This document shows, piece by piece, positions 1-10,429 of a stretch of DNA of 64,000 nucleotides. Numbering within the stretch: the stretch's first letter is position 1; every line of letters starts with the position of its first letter. The notes under the pieces were generated by a model. It saw nothing but the letters and a program-made list of their open reading frames with translations, searched no databases and was not told the DNA's origin. The translations under genes were made by a program, and so were the position numbers. This DNA is from Datura wrightii (Eukaryota > Streptophyta > Magnoliopsida > Solanales > Solanaceae): assembly GCA_035772735.1 (NCBI GenBank), contig JASDFA010000004.1, forward strand, positions 19,247,501 through 19,311,500, read 5' to 3'.

Positions 1-973
1 ATACACGTTTGTGCATATACAGGCCCTAAAGTTAAGGGGAGCTATTGCGTATAAATGAAGAATTGAAGCGGTAATTTTGATTTTCATCAAACAATGAATA
101 TGTAAACTTCTCTGTGATGACTTCCTTCTTTTGTAGTTCACCTAAGAAAATAACCAATTGAATTGTTGTTAAACTCCATGATCCATTTCAAAAAATGAAA
201 TGGATTTAGCTATATTGATCAAATTGATGATTCCATGATTAGGGATTGTATTTCTATCAAGTCTTCCATAAAATTACTATTAAGCATGATTATGTACTTC
301 TAGTGTTTAATTCCTTCTCTATTGAAATCCTTTGATTTTCTTATGATATCAACTTCAAGTTTTAAGTTATGTATTATGATCATGATGTACAATTTTTACA
401 AGAACCCTTCATGAATTTATTTATTTCAAGTATGATGATTTTCTCAAGTATGCATAGCTTTTACAAGTATCATATTTATATTTATGGCCGACTCATGGGC
501 CTTTTTCATGGCTAGTTCACGAATTTCAAGAATGTTTATGTATTCTATGATTCTAACTAGACCATGTACTTCAAGATTGTTTCATGATTTCAATACGAGC
601 CATGTGCATGTTTTTGGGAGTATTATGTAGCACCAAGTAGTTAGAGGGTTTCAGGAACCCAGGCCTCAGAACTACGTGCTACTTTAGGACTGTAGTCAGG
701 TTTACCCTACGGGGTCTTTTTAGTGATCACACCATGTCATTGTCCCTTCACTTGCAAGATTGGGGAAGCTCTGGCCACTTGAGCGAGATAGTTGGGGAAT
801 CATGTAAGTTCTCTCATGATGGTGTCAGTTATGATGAATCCTTTCACTGTTCTTTATGATTTTATGCATGTCATATTTATGGTACTTTGGCTCAATTTCT
901 ATTTTACGAGGTTTTCACTTACGAATATATTTATGACTAGTTTATGAATTATTTTTAAAGCTCTGAGCCCTCA
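1..973 (+). mobile_element. Tekay-type gypsy LTR fragment
   Basis: No coding sequence is seen here. The stretch at about 620-780 has the same skeleton as the middle of the LTR at 3342-4865 read on the opposite strand: a GCACC start, a block around AGAACTACGT, a CCTACGG block and then GTGATCAC. I therefore read it as the inner part of a related LTR whose start lies outside the window. It ends where a fresh LTR start (TGTAATGCCCC) appears at 974, which suggests nesting or a rearrangement. The assignment rests on eye alignment only. Confidence 0.4.
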
Positions 974-2465
974 TGTAATGCCCCAAAAACTCAAAGTCTA
1001 GACCTGAGACTTAAATTAGAGAAAACGGGAAAATTTGCACTAGGTCTCAGAACGAGTCATTCTGTGACCCGTGGGGAGTGACCACGAGTCGTTAAGTGAC
1101 TTGTGGTGAGGCCTGGGTGTTTAGTTTGAAAAAAATTGATGTTTGGGTGACCACGAGTAGTGATATGACCCGTGGTCAAGGATAATTAATAGTTGGGAAA
1201 TGTGAGGCAGTGTACCCAATGGGTCCTTACCGCGACTCGTTTGGGACACCACAAGTCGTGGTGTCACTCGTGGGGACTCCATGGATTTTTAATCAGTATG
1301 GTCCACGAGAGGTGACCACGAGTTGTGGTCAAAAACCATGACTCGTTAGGTCCCTTGTGGTGGCCTTCAATGTACTCCAGGCAATGTAGTCAACCATTAG
1401 GTCACCCGTGAGGACTGACACTCAGTTTTTCCCTGTGAGTTTTCAAGGGTTTTTTAGTAATTTCCTACCCTCCTAAAGTTTAAACTACGTCTTTTTAGTC
1501 ATAATTTCAGACTTATTAGTGGGGTTAAACGGTTTCTTTCCTCATTCTCCACTCGGACCTTCAGAAAGCAGATCGTAGAATTCTCTCAGGGACTCTCAGA
1601 GCAAGAACTGGGGAAGTCTACTTCTGCTCAGATTCTCAAGGAATTTTATCGGATTTCATTATCAGTTATGTGAAAATTCAACAAGGAGATAGTTCTTCCC
1701 TTGTGTCTCCCAAAACCCTTCTCTAGTTTCTCTATAAATCCTAGCCCTGAGCTTTAAAATGTGAAGAGAATATATGTTAGTTTTCTTTGAATTCAAATAG
1801 AATGATATACATGGTTATTTTAGACATGGTTTCCATCAGTTCATGATTAAATTAATGTTATTCCCGTAAAAGTGAATTCTAGCCCTGCAGATTGTCGAAT
1901 GTTAAGAAATTCTTGGTAATGCTTCATTTTAATCCATGTGGAATTATTATGTTATATTAATTATGAATATTTTCCACTAGTTAGTGATAGTATTGATTCT
2001 TATCCTTGTACATTGAGTTTAGCCCTAGTATTCGAGAGTAGAAAAGACTAGAACCTTGCTAAAGTGACTAACTTCAAAATTTTCCCGATTATATCAGTGT
2101 GGTGAATTCCCATATTATTCTATATGCTAAATTCTTAGTCAGATACATGGTTGCCTAGCTTTAGTCAAAATGTGAAAATACTCATATCAGTCAGAAATGT
2201 CAGTTGATCAGTTTGACTACCAAATTTTTCTGAGGTATCAGTATTACCTTCCAGTTATCAAATCAGATTCTGAATTTAGTTTATTGGTTCACTAGGCAGT
2301 CATGACACTTTAGATATATAGCTCTGACTATCCTTAGGACCTTAGTTCAGATGACAGTTTGTTCTTAGACGGTTACGACGCTTCTAGATAAGCAGCTCTG
2401 ACCAGTGTAGAACCCAGTTTCAGAATCTGGTCTGATAAGACTCTCAGGGTACTTCAAATGTGTAT
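974..2465 (+). mobile_element. Truncated Tekay-type LTR, plus strand
   Basis: It starts with TGTAATGCCCCAAAAACTC, the same kind of terminus as the element C LTR at 16300-16309 (minus). A cluster of CCACGA/TCGTGG half-palindromes follows at about 1040-1430. The part at about 1620-2465 aligns by eye, inverted, with 4250-4865: both carry the run around TAAGACTCTC, GGTACTT and TATCCCTAA. No polypurine tract precedes 974, so this is a 5' LTR or a solo LTR. The 3' part of the LTR, PBS and body are missing. It stops at about 2465, where a gag in the opposite orientation begins. Confidence 0.6.
1040..1430 (+). repeat. Cluster of short palindromes (CCACGA-N-TCGTGG type) in LTR
   Basis: Repeated, slightly diverged copies of ACCACGAGTCGTGG-like phrases occur here, for instance near 1079, 1145, 1245 and 1313. 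One nearly perfect copy near 1316 pairs CCACGA with TTGTGG around one central base. The same phrase type fills 15990-16250 in the element C LTR. The role is unknown; a regulatory or hairpin role is inference. Confidence 0.55.
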
Positions 2466-2477
2466 CCCTAACTAGTC

Positions 2478-3122
2478 TTAGGTCCTGCAACTCTTTAAGT
2501 ACCAGGTTTGATACCTCGTTGATGAATTAAGCATATGAGCACTTGGCTCAACTACCATCTCTGGAGAATTTCTTGACAACCGTGTGAACTCCAATGCATA
2601 TTCCTCCACGGTCCTGTTGCCCTGCTTCAAGTTCATAAACTCTGTGACCTTAGCCTCCCTTAACTCCTGGGGGAAGAATCTATCTAAGAATGTTGTGGTG
2701 AAATCTTCCCACTCCACTGGTTCTGCTCCTACTGGTCTCCCTTCCTTCCATTGATCATACCAAATCTGTGCCACCCCTTTTAACTGGTAGGAGGCTAGAT
2801 CGGCACTCTCCGCGGAACTAACACCCGTAATCTGAGTGATCTTTTGCACCTCATCGATAAACTCTTGTAGGTCCTCTACCACCTTGGATCCATGAAAGGC
2901 TAAGGGGTTCATTCGGGTGAAGTCCCGAACCCTGGCAACTGTTGTGGACCCATTTGTGTTAACTAAAACCACCTGCTGGTTCACTTAGTTTGTCACTATC
3001 TGAGACAACATCTAGATTGCTGCCCGAAATTCTACTGAGGACACTTGGTTGTCCTGAGGGGCTGGTGGGGCAGATCGATTAGCATTGCTAGCCCTTCTTC
3101 CGTTTCCTCATCTCGAAGGCAT
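2478..3122 (-). pseudogene. Retrotransposon gag N-terminal part, broken
   Basis: This would encode the capsid-type Gag of a Tekay-like element, which packages element RNA. The likely original start is the ATG at 3122-3120, giving MPSR followed by a stop. Two more stops follow before the open part at 2984. The open part carries typical gag blocks: RMNPLAFHGSK, the FIDEVQKITQ helix, LASYQLKGVAQIWYDQWK and a FLDRFFPQELREAK block. The reading leaves gag-like sequence after about 2560, where the rearrangement junction with the opposite-facing LTR must lie. The sister gag in element C (20732-20971) shares the NPL-F-GSKV-ED pattern. No zinc knuckle remains. Confidence 0.8.
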
Positions 3123-3325
3123 AGTTTCACTGAAATAAAATAGAGCATGAGTAGGAGAACGTTTCTAGAATTGAACTTTAACGCACGACAAGGAGTATGA
3201 ACAAAAGGGAGTTTTCCTAATAATGTCTCGTAGCCTCCCCATCATAAGTGTGGTGCGCTTCACCCCCATGAAAAGGACTCTACTTGATGCAACTTTCAGT
3301 CATCCTAGGATACTCTAAATCTAGT

Positions 3326-3337
3326 GCTCTGATACTA
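3326..3337 (-). promoter_or_regulatory. Primer binding site of fragment F
   Basis: The minus strand reads TAGTATCAGAGC, one base off the plant consensus TGGTATCAGAGC that pairs with the 3' end of initiator tRNA-Met. It sits four bases inside the LTR end at 3342 (…TGGTGACA on the minus strand), the normal spacing. Confidence 0.85.
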
Positions 3338-3341
3338 AGTT

Positions 3342-4865
3342 TGTCACCACCCGAGTCTATACCCTGGATGAGACACGATACTTAGAGTCAAAACCCCAAG
3401 CCAACCTATGGTCTATCATAACACTGGTAAGTTAAGTAAACATAAGCGGAAGCTTTAAATAAATGAGATCATTTAAGAAAACTGATTTGACAAAAGTCCA
3501 TACATTTGAAAAACAATACTAAATATCTGAATCTATGTTTGAAAGCCATCTACTAATGATGATCTGCTGGGAAAAGCCCACAACTAACTCTAAAGTCTAA
3601 CTGAAAGACAATAATTGAAAAATAAATATCATCCTCTAAAGATTAGGACTCACCAAAAGCTGTTGCTGGTATCCTATGAGGAAAATCTACTAATGGTGCT
3701 GGGGCTGAGAACCTGCGCCTGTATCATGATACGATACATCATAGAAGGTATGCTTCAGTACTTTGAATGTACTGAGTAAGAAAGAGATATAATAAACATG
3801 AAAGAGTGTGTAACTAAACTGAGATACATGAAATGACCAACTGAAATGCTGAAAACTGAACAACTAAAATATAACTGATATGGTCAATAATAACCCTGGC
3901 TGGTGGTCATAAACATGTCCTGAATTTGAAATACTAAGCTGAGCTAAACTAAACTGAATTTACTAGTGGAAGAGTTTATAACCGACATATAACCACATTA
4001 GCTAGATGTGGAGTTTGATATATACGCCCTATCGATAAGGTCTAATATACCTTGCAAGGGTATAAATGCATGAACTGGGTGATCACAAATCTGGGGCTAT
4101 AGGGCCAATAAAATAACCTACGGCGGAAACGTAGTTCTGGGAACCTGAGTGCGTTGGAACCCCGATCTGCTCGGTGCTAAGTCCTACTCCCACTGGATAG
4201 TCCTAATCTGACTACTAAGCTGATAGCTCGAAACTGGGGTCCAAGACTAAATTAGGGATACTTATTTGTAAGTACCTTGAGAGTCTTATCGAACCGGATT
4301 TTGTTACTAGTGTTCTAATACTGTCCAGAGCTGCTTATCTGGAAGTGTTGTAGCCTTCTGAAAAACAAACTAAAGCTGAAGCTGGTGGTTCTAAGACTGG
4401 TTAGATATGCTTATCTAGAAGCGTCATAACCATCTAAAGAACAAACTGATATCTGATAATTGATAGCTGATATCTGGGAGGCATTACTCACATCTTAAGA
4501 AAAGACTATAGTCAAACTGATCGGCTGACATTTTTGAGAATACTGAGATTGATAATATTCTGATTGAACCTGGACTAGCATGAAACTGACTGAGATTTCA
4601 ACTGATATTAATAACATGGAAATCTTAGCACTGATAGAATCAATCAACATGAATAACTAATCAACTATGCAAGACTCTAATTACTATATTCAAAAGCTAG
4701 GGCTAAAACCATCTTTATAGGAATAAGTATCAACATGATCACTAGGTAGTGAAAATATAGTAACAATTAACATGAACAATATTCCCCATGATATAAACGG
4801 AATCTAGATAAAAATTTATTCACATTTGAATACTCAAGGTCTAGAACTGATAAGAAAATTTGAAT
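3342..4865 (-). mobile_element. 5' LTR of fragment F, 5'-truncated
   Basis: The minus-strand LTR ends in CGGGTGGTGACA next to the PBS. It carries Solanaceae Tekay-type U5 blocks and a region homologous in inverse orientation to 1620-2465. The 5' start (TGTAATGCC-like) is missing, so the LTR was cut at about 4865, where an unrelated gag begins. Confidence 0.65.
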
Positions 4866-4877
4866 GGATTTAAGGAA

Positions 4878-5613
4878 CTACTTTTCAAGTTGAGCCCATG
4901 AATCAATTAACTCAAGCTCCCAGTCTGTGTACCAATCAAAGGCGTTACCGTTCAACGAGCGAACAAACTGCTTGACAAGGAAATCACTGTGTGTACCAGC
5001 ATTTCTACAAGTTTCGACAAAATGGGCAATGTGTTGCCTTGGATTTACTTTCCCATCAAATTGTTGCAACTTTGATGGTTGATATCCAGTTGGCATCAGT
5101 AAGCGCTCAATTCTCTTATAATACGGTTTTAAGTAACCTAAGGAATTTTGTGATGGACCACCATATTGAGCTTTGATGGTGTTTGCAATCATGTCTTATA
5201 GTTGTTAAACCATTAGAGTGGCCACTGAAACAGATTTATTTGAGCATTGAGCATCAACTGGCTTGGTCGGAGATTCAACATTGACTTTTTTCTTGTGGTG
5301 TTAGGTTGTGACTTCATCCTCCAAGGTTGTAGAGCTCTAACTTGCTCATAAGTTGGACGATTTAAAGATCTTTATCTTCAATCGATTTCTTCAAATCCTC
5401 AATGGTTTGTGTCATCATGACAAGTTGTTCATCGATGTTGATTGCATCAGTCATCAAGGCGTTGACCTTTATTAAGATAGATGAATCCGCTGAATCTTCA
5501 AAGTCCTCAAAATTGGAGCCTGTTTGAGAGACTTTATCTGATGGTAAAAGAAAAGATTTTCCCCCAAAGGTTATATCCATTGTATGAGATTCTCTTTTCT
5601 CCATCATCTTCAA
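4878..5613 (-). pseudogene. Gag of element G, broken
   Basis: Two open pieces and linking remnants on the minus strand match a gag family abundant in potato and tomato genomes, recognised from family knowledge. The N-terminal piece (5613-5362) ends in an EDLKKSIEDKDL coiled-coil-like helix. A degenerate link with VNVESPTKPVDAQ follows at about 5300-5220, with frame breaks. The piece at 5192-4878 carries IANTIKAQYGGPSQNSLGY, then GYQPSKLQQFDGK and FVRSLNGNAFDWYTD. The last of these is the core of the Retrotrans_gag domain. It stops just after QLEK, where intact members continue with a FLNRFYS-like block. The element is dead: several stops, no zinc knuckle, no pol. Confidence 0.75.
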
Positions 5614-5819
5614 GGAGATGAAGTACTACGATTTATTCATGTTGCTAGCCTTGAACTTGTTTCGGTTCATTAGACCAGTGCGATTATGTTCAGCAGATGC
5701 GGCAACATAAATATTGTTGCATGAACCATTGTTATGCTTTCCAAAGTCCATCACAACAATTGATTTTGAATCTTGAAAGGTTTAATTCACAGGAGGAAGA
5801 GATGAAGAGTAGAACTGAT

Positions 5820-5839
5820 CCCACTGGGCGTGCCAAAGT
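5820..5839 (-). promoter_or_regulatory. Primer binding site of element G
   Basis: The minus strand reads CTTTGGCACGCCCAGTGGGA directly after the LTR end at 5841. This CTTTGGCACGCCCAGTGGG form is a recurrent PBS in plant gypsy elements. Which tRNA it pairs with was not checked. Confidence 0.65.
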
Positions 5840-5840
5840 T

Positions 5841-6569
5841 TGTTTGCAACAAATTTTCTAGGTGCTTAAAATAAACTACAATCAGAAATAAATAAAAGAA
5901 AATAATTTTATTTGCTGAACTTGTGAGTACAATCCTGTTGTTCTCTTGATTCTTCTCTCCTAAGCTATTCCGTGATTCGAGGGCCTTCAGTAGCGTATCT
6001 CCCAAATTGCCGGATGATTTGAACCTCCTAGAAATGTGTATGATCTCCAAGAATGTCAGATTGTACTTCGTCGTTTCAGGTTGATCTCCAAGCAGAACTC
6101 CGTTGACCACTCCTTAGAAGAACTGTGTAGTTGAAGTTGATGTCTGCTCCAATGCTTGCATAATGCCCCCAGAAAATTATGTAACCCTCCTATTTATAGT
6201 TGTAGAGGGTAGAAAGTCCAAGTATGAATGAACTCTTTTATTTCATTCTGATTGGTTCATGTAAGTCATCAAGCTTATCACAAATGTCATGTAATAAACT
6301 TACTTTTGATTGGTTCTTGAATTTGACTTGGATTGCCACATCTTTTGAACATGTGACATCCCCTTGTTGGTCTTGAATTTGATTGTAATGACACGTCATT
6401 TGACACATGGCATGATTTTGGGATCCAAGACAAAAATGAATCTTGGACTTGAATTTAATAAAGCTGACTTATTTAATTGTGTAGTCCAAATTAATAGTTC
6501 AAGCCAAATAAATATGAAAATAAATTAAAATGTCTTATGAATTTAATTCAAAAATTTTATGTGCCTACA
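5841..6569 (-). mobile_element. 5' LTR of element G (729 bp)
   Basis: It is bounded by TG...CA on the minus strand (TGTAGGCACATAAAATT... to ...TTGCAAACA) and joined to the PBS. A TATA box, CTATAAATA on the minus strand, lies at 6191-6199. The shadow open frame at 5787-6110 is not a gene. Confidence 0.7.
6191..6199 (-). promoter_or_regulatory. TATA box in LTR G
   Basis: The minus strand reads CTATAAATA inside the LTR, with a further 350 bp of LTR downstream, which fits a U3/R promoter. It is a sequence match only. Confidence 0.45.
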
Positions 6570-6790
6570 GTTATCTCTCCCATTTTAACAATGACGACAT
6601 GTGATGTCAATTTAGAACCTGCCAATTCTGTAATTTTCCGAGCTCCATCTAAAGAATTTTCGCCAAATAATTTTCTAAGTTCCGTAGATAATGACAGTGA
6701 AGCATTAAGTAACAATTCCTTCTTTAAGTACTTCTTTGTTCTTTTTCTTGAAGTACTATCAAAATTTAACCGGAAGAAAAAAATGTTACA
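6570..6790 (-). other. Open segment of unknown origin next to LTR G
   Basis: On the minus strand this reads open for roughly 70 codons without an ATG, passing STELRKLFGENSLDGARKIT and then LAGSKLTSHVVIVKMG, and stops a few codons inside the LTR. It contains a basic stretch (SRKRTKKYLKKE). I do not recognise the family. It could be a piece of a host exon into which element G landed, or the 3' end of an older G copy. A + strand frame over the same bases is also open, so chance cannot be excluded. Confidence 0.25.
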
Positions 6791-6815
6791 ATAATAAAAG
6801 ACATATAATAAGTAA

Positions 6816-6840
6816 GATATATATATATATATATATATAT
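6816..6840. repeat. (TA)n microsatellite
   Basis: A pure TA run lies directly before the surviving part of the copia D LTR, where the first bases of that LTR should be. Slippage or a break here probably removed the LTR start. Confidence 0.85.
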
Positions 6841-6898
6841 GTATTTGTATTATAGTGAAGGTCTATCTTTTGGAGAAAAATTAGGAGGAATTATCCCT

Positions 6899-6907
6899 AT
6901 AAATAGA
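6899..6907 (+). promoter_or_regulatory. TATA box of copia D LTR
   Basis: TATAAATAG sits within CCCTATAAATAGAGGGG, which is conserved in the two LTRs of element E (30870-30878 and 41329-41337). Confidence 0.6.
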
Positions 6908-7226
6908 GGGGTTTTCCATTCATTGTATATAATCCCTTTAATCTCTTTAATCTCTCAAGAGAATTCCTCATGAGAAATAAGAATTATTCGCTCTTTCTCC
7001 ATGATTATTTTCCTCTTGCTTTATTATTTCATAACACGTTATCAGCACGAATCTCTGCCTTGAGCACTCACTTTGAAAAATCTGAGGTAAGAAAAATTAA
7101 AATTTCTTTTTTGAAAGATGTATTATTTAATCACAGGAATGATATTCCTTTGGTGATATTGTTTCTATATGACTCTACCGCCTCAAAATTTGAAGGCTAA
7201 GGTATTATTTTACTCTTCCTTTTAAT

Positions 7227-7668
7227 ATGACTAATCTTATGAAACTTGATTTCGTTGTTGTTCAAAGTTCAGACAAGAACTACCTTTTGTGGGTGTTGGA
7301 TGTTGAAATCCATATGGATGCAATGGGTCCTGAAGACGCCATTAAAAATCAAAACAAAGTATCAAACTAAGATCGTACTAAGGCTATGATATCTTGCGTT
7401 ATCATTTTGACGAAATTTTGAAAATTGAATATCTCATAGTTAAGGATCCATTTGTTTTGCGGAATAGCCTAAAAGAAAGGTATGACCACCTGAAGATGGT
7501 CATCCACCCAAATGCACGATAGAATTGGATCCATCAAGACTATAAGTCTGTTCATGAGTACAACTCTTCAGCGTTCAGAATTGTTTCTCAATTGAAACTA
7601 TGTGAAGAGACTATTAATGATGTTGATATAATGGAATATATGGTAGTAGAAAAAATTAGTTGAGAGCT
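7227..7668 (+). pseudogene. Copia gag (UBN2-type) of remnant D, broken
   Basis: Starting at the ATG at 7227, the reading MTNLMKLDFVVVQSSDKNYL and then LWVLDVEIHMDAMGP is the N-terminus of a Ty1-copia Gag. It parallels the intact copy in element E at 38155. A stop occurs after KVSN at about 7367, and further small indels follow. The homologous DNA continues to about 7668, with the VHEYNS block still legible. No protease, integrase or RT is present downstream. Confidence 0.75.
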
Positions 7669-7872
7669 AAGAAAGAGCTAATGTGTTATTATTGTAGTAA
7701 GTCTCAAAAGGAAACTTATAAGTTTCAAAGATATTGGAAAACAAAAATTGATACTATAAATTATGAAAAGATCTAATATCTTCATATTACTACAATTGAA
7801 GCGGGCTATAAATATTTATGTAAAAGATTACCCGCCGTTTTCTTTTGTTTGTAGTACATAAATATGGGTATG

Positions 7873-9962
7873 TGTTACACCCCATAAGTTCCTAATGTTT
7901 AGTTGGCATATTCATATGTTCGTCAAGAGTTTCAGAGTACGATAAGTGCGAGAAAGGGCCAAAGTAAAGGTCGAACAAGCGCGGAATTGAGGTTGCAAGG
8001 GAGAAGGACGGCAAGCTGCCAAAAGGGGCAACGTGTCACGGACCCTCCCCCTGTGCGTTGGGCTCCGTGACATGCCTGTAATATGGCGTGATGGGGTCCA
8101 TGTCACGGACCCCCTGTTCACCGCCCAAATATTATATAAGTTCATGAATTCATTTGGTATCATTTCATATATATGTGTATCTTTGTCTAGGGAGAGGGAC
8201 GCACTTTATAAGTAATTTCCTTCTGAATACGCTGCCAAACGCCGTCCAAATTCAAATTAACTTCAGATATTGAGTTATAAGCCTGCAGGGAGCATTACTA
8301 CGGAGTTAGTTTCTTAAAATTCGCCCGGAAAATCATAACCCCGCTGAGTAGAAGTTGTCAGAATTGCTCCAAACTGATTTCTATACGATCACAGGCTTCA
8401 AGTAAGAATTTCTCCCTTCTGAACTCTCGGAAAATTATACGTTTTTCGCTATATTTCATTAAGTTGAAGTATAGTTAATATTAGTATTAAAAGTTATCAT
8501 TTTCCTAATTTAGTATTGAAACTAGCCTCATTCTTCCAGTAATACGACTACAGTTGGAAAGGGCTACTGAATATGAATTGAAACTCGCCAGTTAATTAGA
8601 AATCGGTGATTCGGGTATGTTAAGGTAAATCCGTTCGGCAAGTTAGCTTCTTTAGTATTGTAACTTAGTTGAATCACAATAAGAGAACCAGAAGCGTATC
8701 TATTGTGATTAGTTGTTGTTATTAGCTGAGAGCAATATTCTATATTTAGTTTGGAATTGACTTTGCCCTATTTAGCCTTCCATGACCAACCCCAGGGTTA
8801 CTAGTTGTGTCGATGCCTGCCAGGGGCGAGATGATGTCACTCCAAAGAGCGGTATGCCATCTACAAGAGACGAAGATGTGTTCCAAAGGCCTCATATAGT
8901 CCATTCCATGGATGGACTATTATATGACGTATCGGCACCACACCCCCGTCGAGCTTGGTGTTCGAGGTGCAGATATTTAGAGTCCACTAGACTCAGACAC
9001 AACAACAGTTCAAGGGTCGAGCAGGCTCAGTTGTAGACCCAGGGGACTGGTAGGACGGCTATAGTTATTAGTTGACTTAGTGTGACCTTGTAGGGGTATA
9101 TAGATTGAAATGTACTCGCCAGGGCTTATGGGGGCCCCCGGGTGGGTTATTCTGTGATGGTTATACCTTCTGGCTTATGGGAGCCAAGTAAGGCTCTTGT
9201 TTGCATTAGTTACTGATAGATTAGATAATAGGAAGTTCAGCTATTCAGGTAGTACTTCTACCCCTTTCTTTCAGTTACTTTCGGTTTCATTTTTGTTCAT
9301 TCAGTTATTTACAGTTACTGCCTTACATATTCAGTACATATTGTACTGACGCCCTTCCTGGGGCACTGCATTACTTTCCTGCAGGTGCCGATAGATGTGG
9401 ACCAGGATCCTCTTAGCTTTCAGCCAAAGTTAGCAAAGCAGTCAGCTCCTCTCCTCCGTAGCTAATAGTTAGAAGGTTTACCCTTTTGTTTGTACAGTTT
9501 ATGGGTAGGTCGAGGCCCAGTCTTGACCAATATATCACTCCTAGAGGCTTGCAGAGTGTTTCAGATTTCCTGTGGTAGTTATTGTTGGCCATGTGGGGCT
9601 CGTATATGCTTTATTTTACGTGTTGGCCATGTGGTGCCTTTTTTAGCTGTCAGTTAGCGGCCTTGTTGGACATAGCTTAGTTTAGTTCTGGATTTACTTT
9701 ACAGTAATAACTAGACATCATGGTGGTCTTGTCGGCCCGCATAAGATTCCCTGCTATGACCTATTTCTGGGTAGCTTTTTTCTTTCACAGGTGGCTATAA
9801 GGCCTTGTCGGTCGGGAGCTGTGTTTACAGCTGAGATATAGCCTGTAATTTTCTTGACTCAAAGATTAGGCATACACCAGAAGTCCATAAGCCTAATCAG
9901 GTCAGTTCAGATCCTAGTAGGGAACAAGGTTCCAGTCATGCTTCCTAAGGTGGGGCATGAGA
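7873..9962 (+). mobile_element. 5' LTR of Tekay element A (about 2.09 kb)
   Basis: It runs from TGTTACACCCC to ...GGCATGAGA, a mutated form of the GGCATGACA end seen in the LARD at 46790, and is followed by AAC and the PBS. It holds a CCGTGTCACGG-type palindrome cluster at about 8030-8120. A U5 block near 9340-9400 (TACTGACGCCC, GGGGCACTGCATT, CTGCAGGTG) is shared in form with the LARD LTRs. The open frame at 8782-9036 is a chance frame inside the LTR. Confidence 0.85.
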
Positions 9963-9965
9963 AAC

Positions 9966-9982
9966 TTGGTATCTGAGCAGGT
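9966..9982 (+). promoter_or_regulatory. Primer binding site of element A
   Basis: TTGGTATCTGAGCAGG is one base off TGGTATCAGAGC, the plant initiator tRNA-Met PBS, three bases after the LTR end. Confidence 0.85.
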
Positions 9983-10429
9983 CGTATCCTGGGGAGTTTG
10001 CAAGCCGTGCTAAGTAGAGTCTTGTCTATGAATGTGTTATGCAGCACATTCTATAGACAGGAGGCTACGAGGAATGATAGGATGGTTACTCTTCATTCTC
10101 TTCCAGTCATGCTATAGAACTGTACCGTATAGGATTGAGTCCCTAAGCTTACCATATTCTTCTTGTCTACAGAGAAATATTGGACATATGACAGGCCATA
10201 ACTGGTAGGAAGTTGGACGTTGCAGCAGGAGAAGGAACTAGCCGGGTGCCCCAGTCAGAGTCAGCCTGATCTGACGGCGACAAGGAGACTCCATCTCGAT
10301 CTCCCCAGTAGTCTCCTCCCCATCAGGAGTCATCCAGAGCGGCAGATGAATCGGCACACCTCCAGCAGTTTCTATACCGACACCATTAGATCAGGAGGTT
10401 AAGAGTGCTGTTTTTATGATAACTTAGAT

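Larger units (their letters stand above)
2466..4865 (-). mobile_element. Tekay/Del-type gypsy fragment F (gag, PBS, LTR)
   Basis: Read on the minus strand, this is an LTR (4865 to 3342), a PBS, a leader and the start of gag (3122 to about 2478). It is truncated inside gag on one side and inside the LTR on the other. The LTR lacks the roughly 1 kb that should precede 4865, judged from the sister LTR beginning at 974. The gag resembles that of element C, which places F in the Tekay chromovirus group. Protease, RT and integrase are absent. Confidence 0.7.
4866..6569 (-). mobile_element. LTR retroelement G, truncated (LTR, PBS, gag)
   Basis: On the minus strand this is an LTR (6569 to 5841), a PBS, then gag remnants to 4878. 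The LTR has TG...CA ends (TGTAGGCACAT...GTTGCAAACA). The PBS reads CTTTGGCACGCCCAGTGGGA, a type seen in many plant gypsy elements rather than the initiator-Met type. The body is cut at about 4866 next to the LTR of F. No protease, RT or integrase is seen. Confidence 0.7.
6841..7872 (+). mobile_element. Ty1-copia remnant D (LTR, leader, gag)
   Basis: The LTR part 6841-7036 matches the element E LTR (41207-41441): TATTATAGTGAA..., CCCTATAAATAGAGGGG and an ATAACA end. The leader just after it reads ACGTTATCAGCACGA. A gag reading starts at 7227. The sequence then follows element E through ...TTTGTAGTACATAAATATG and stops at 7872, where gypsy element A starts (TGTTACACCCC). The rest of D is not found on the far side of A, because the 3' LTR of A is itself cut. 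Confidence 0.75.

Noticed and set aside
5787..6110. 107-codon frame on minus with a hydrophobic stretch
   Set aside because: It lies across the PBS and LTR of element G, so it is not a gene.
6537..6794. 85-codon frame on + overlapping LTR G
   Set aside because: It starts inside the LTR, and the opposite strand is also open with a more protein-like make-up; neither is certain.
8782..9036. 84-codon frame on +
   Set aside because: Lies within the 5' LTR of Tekay element A; no domain.
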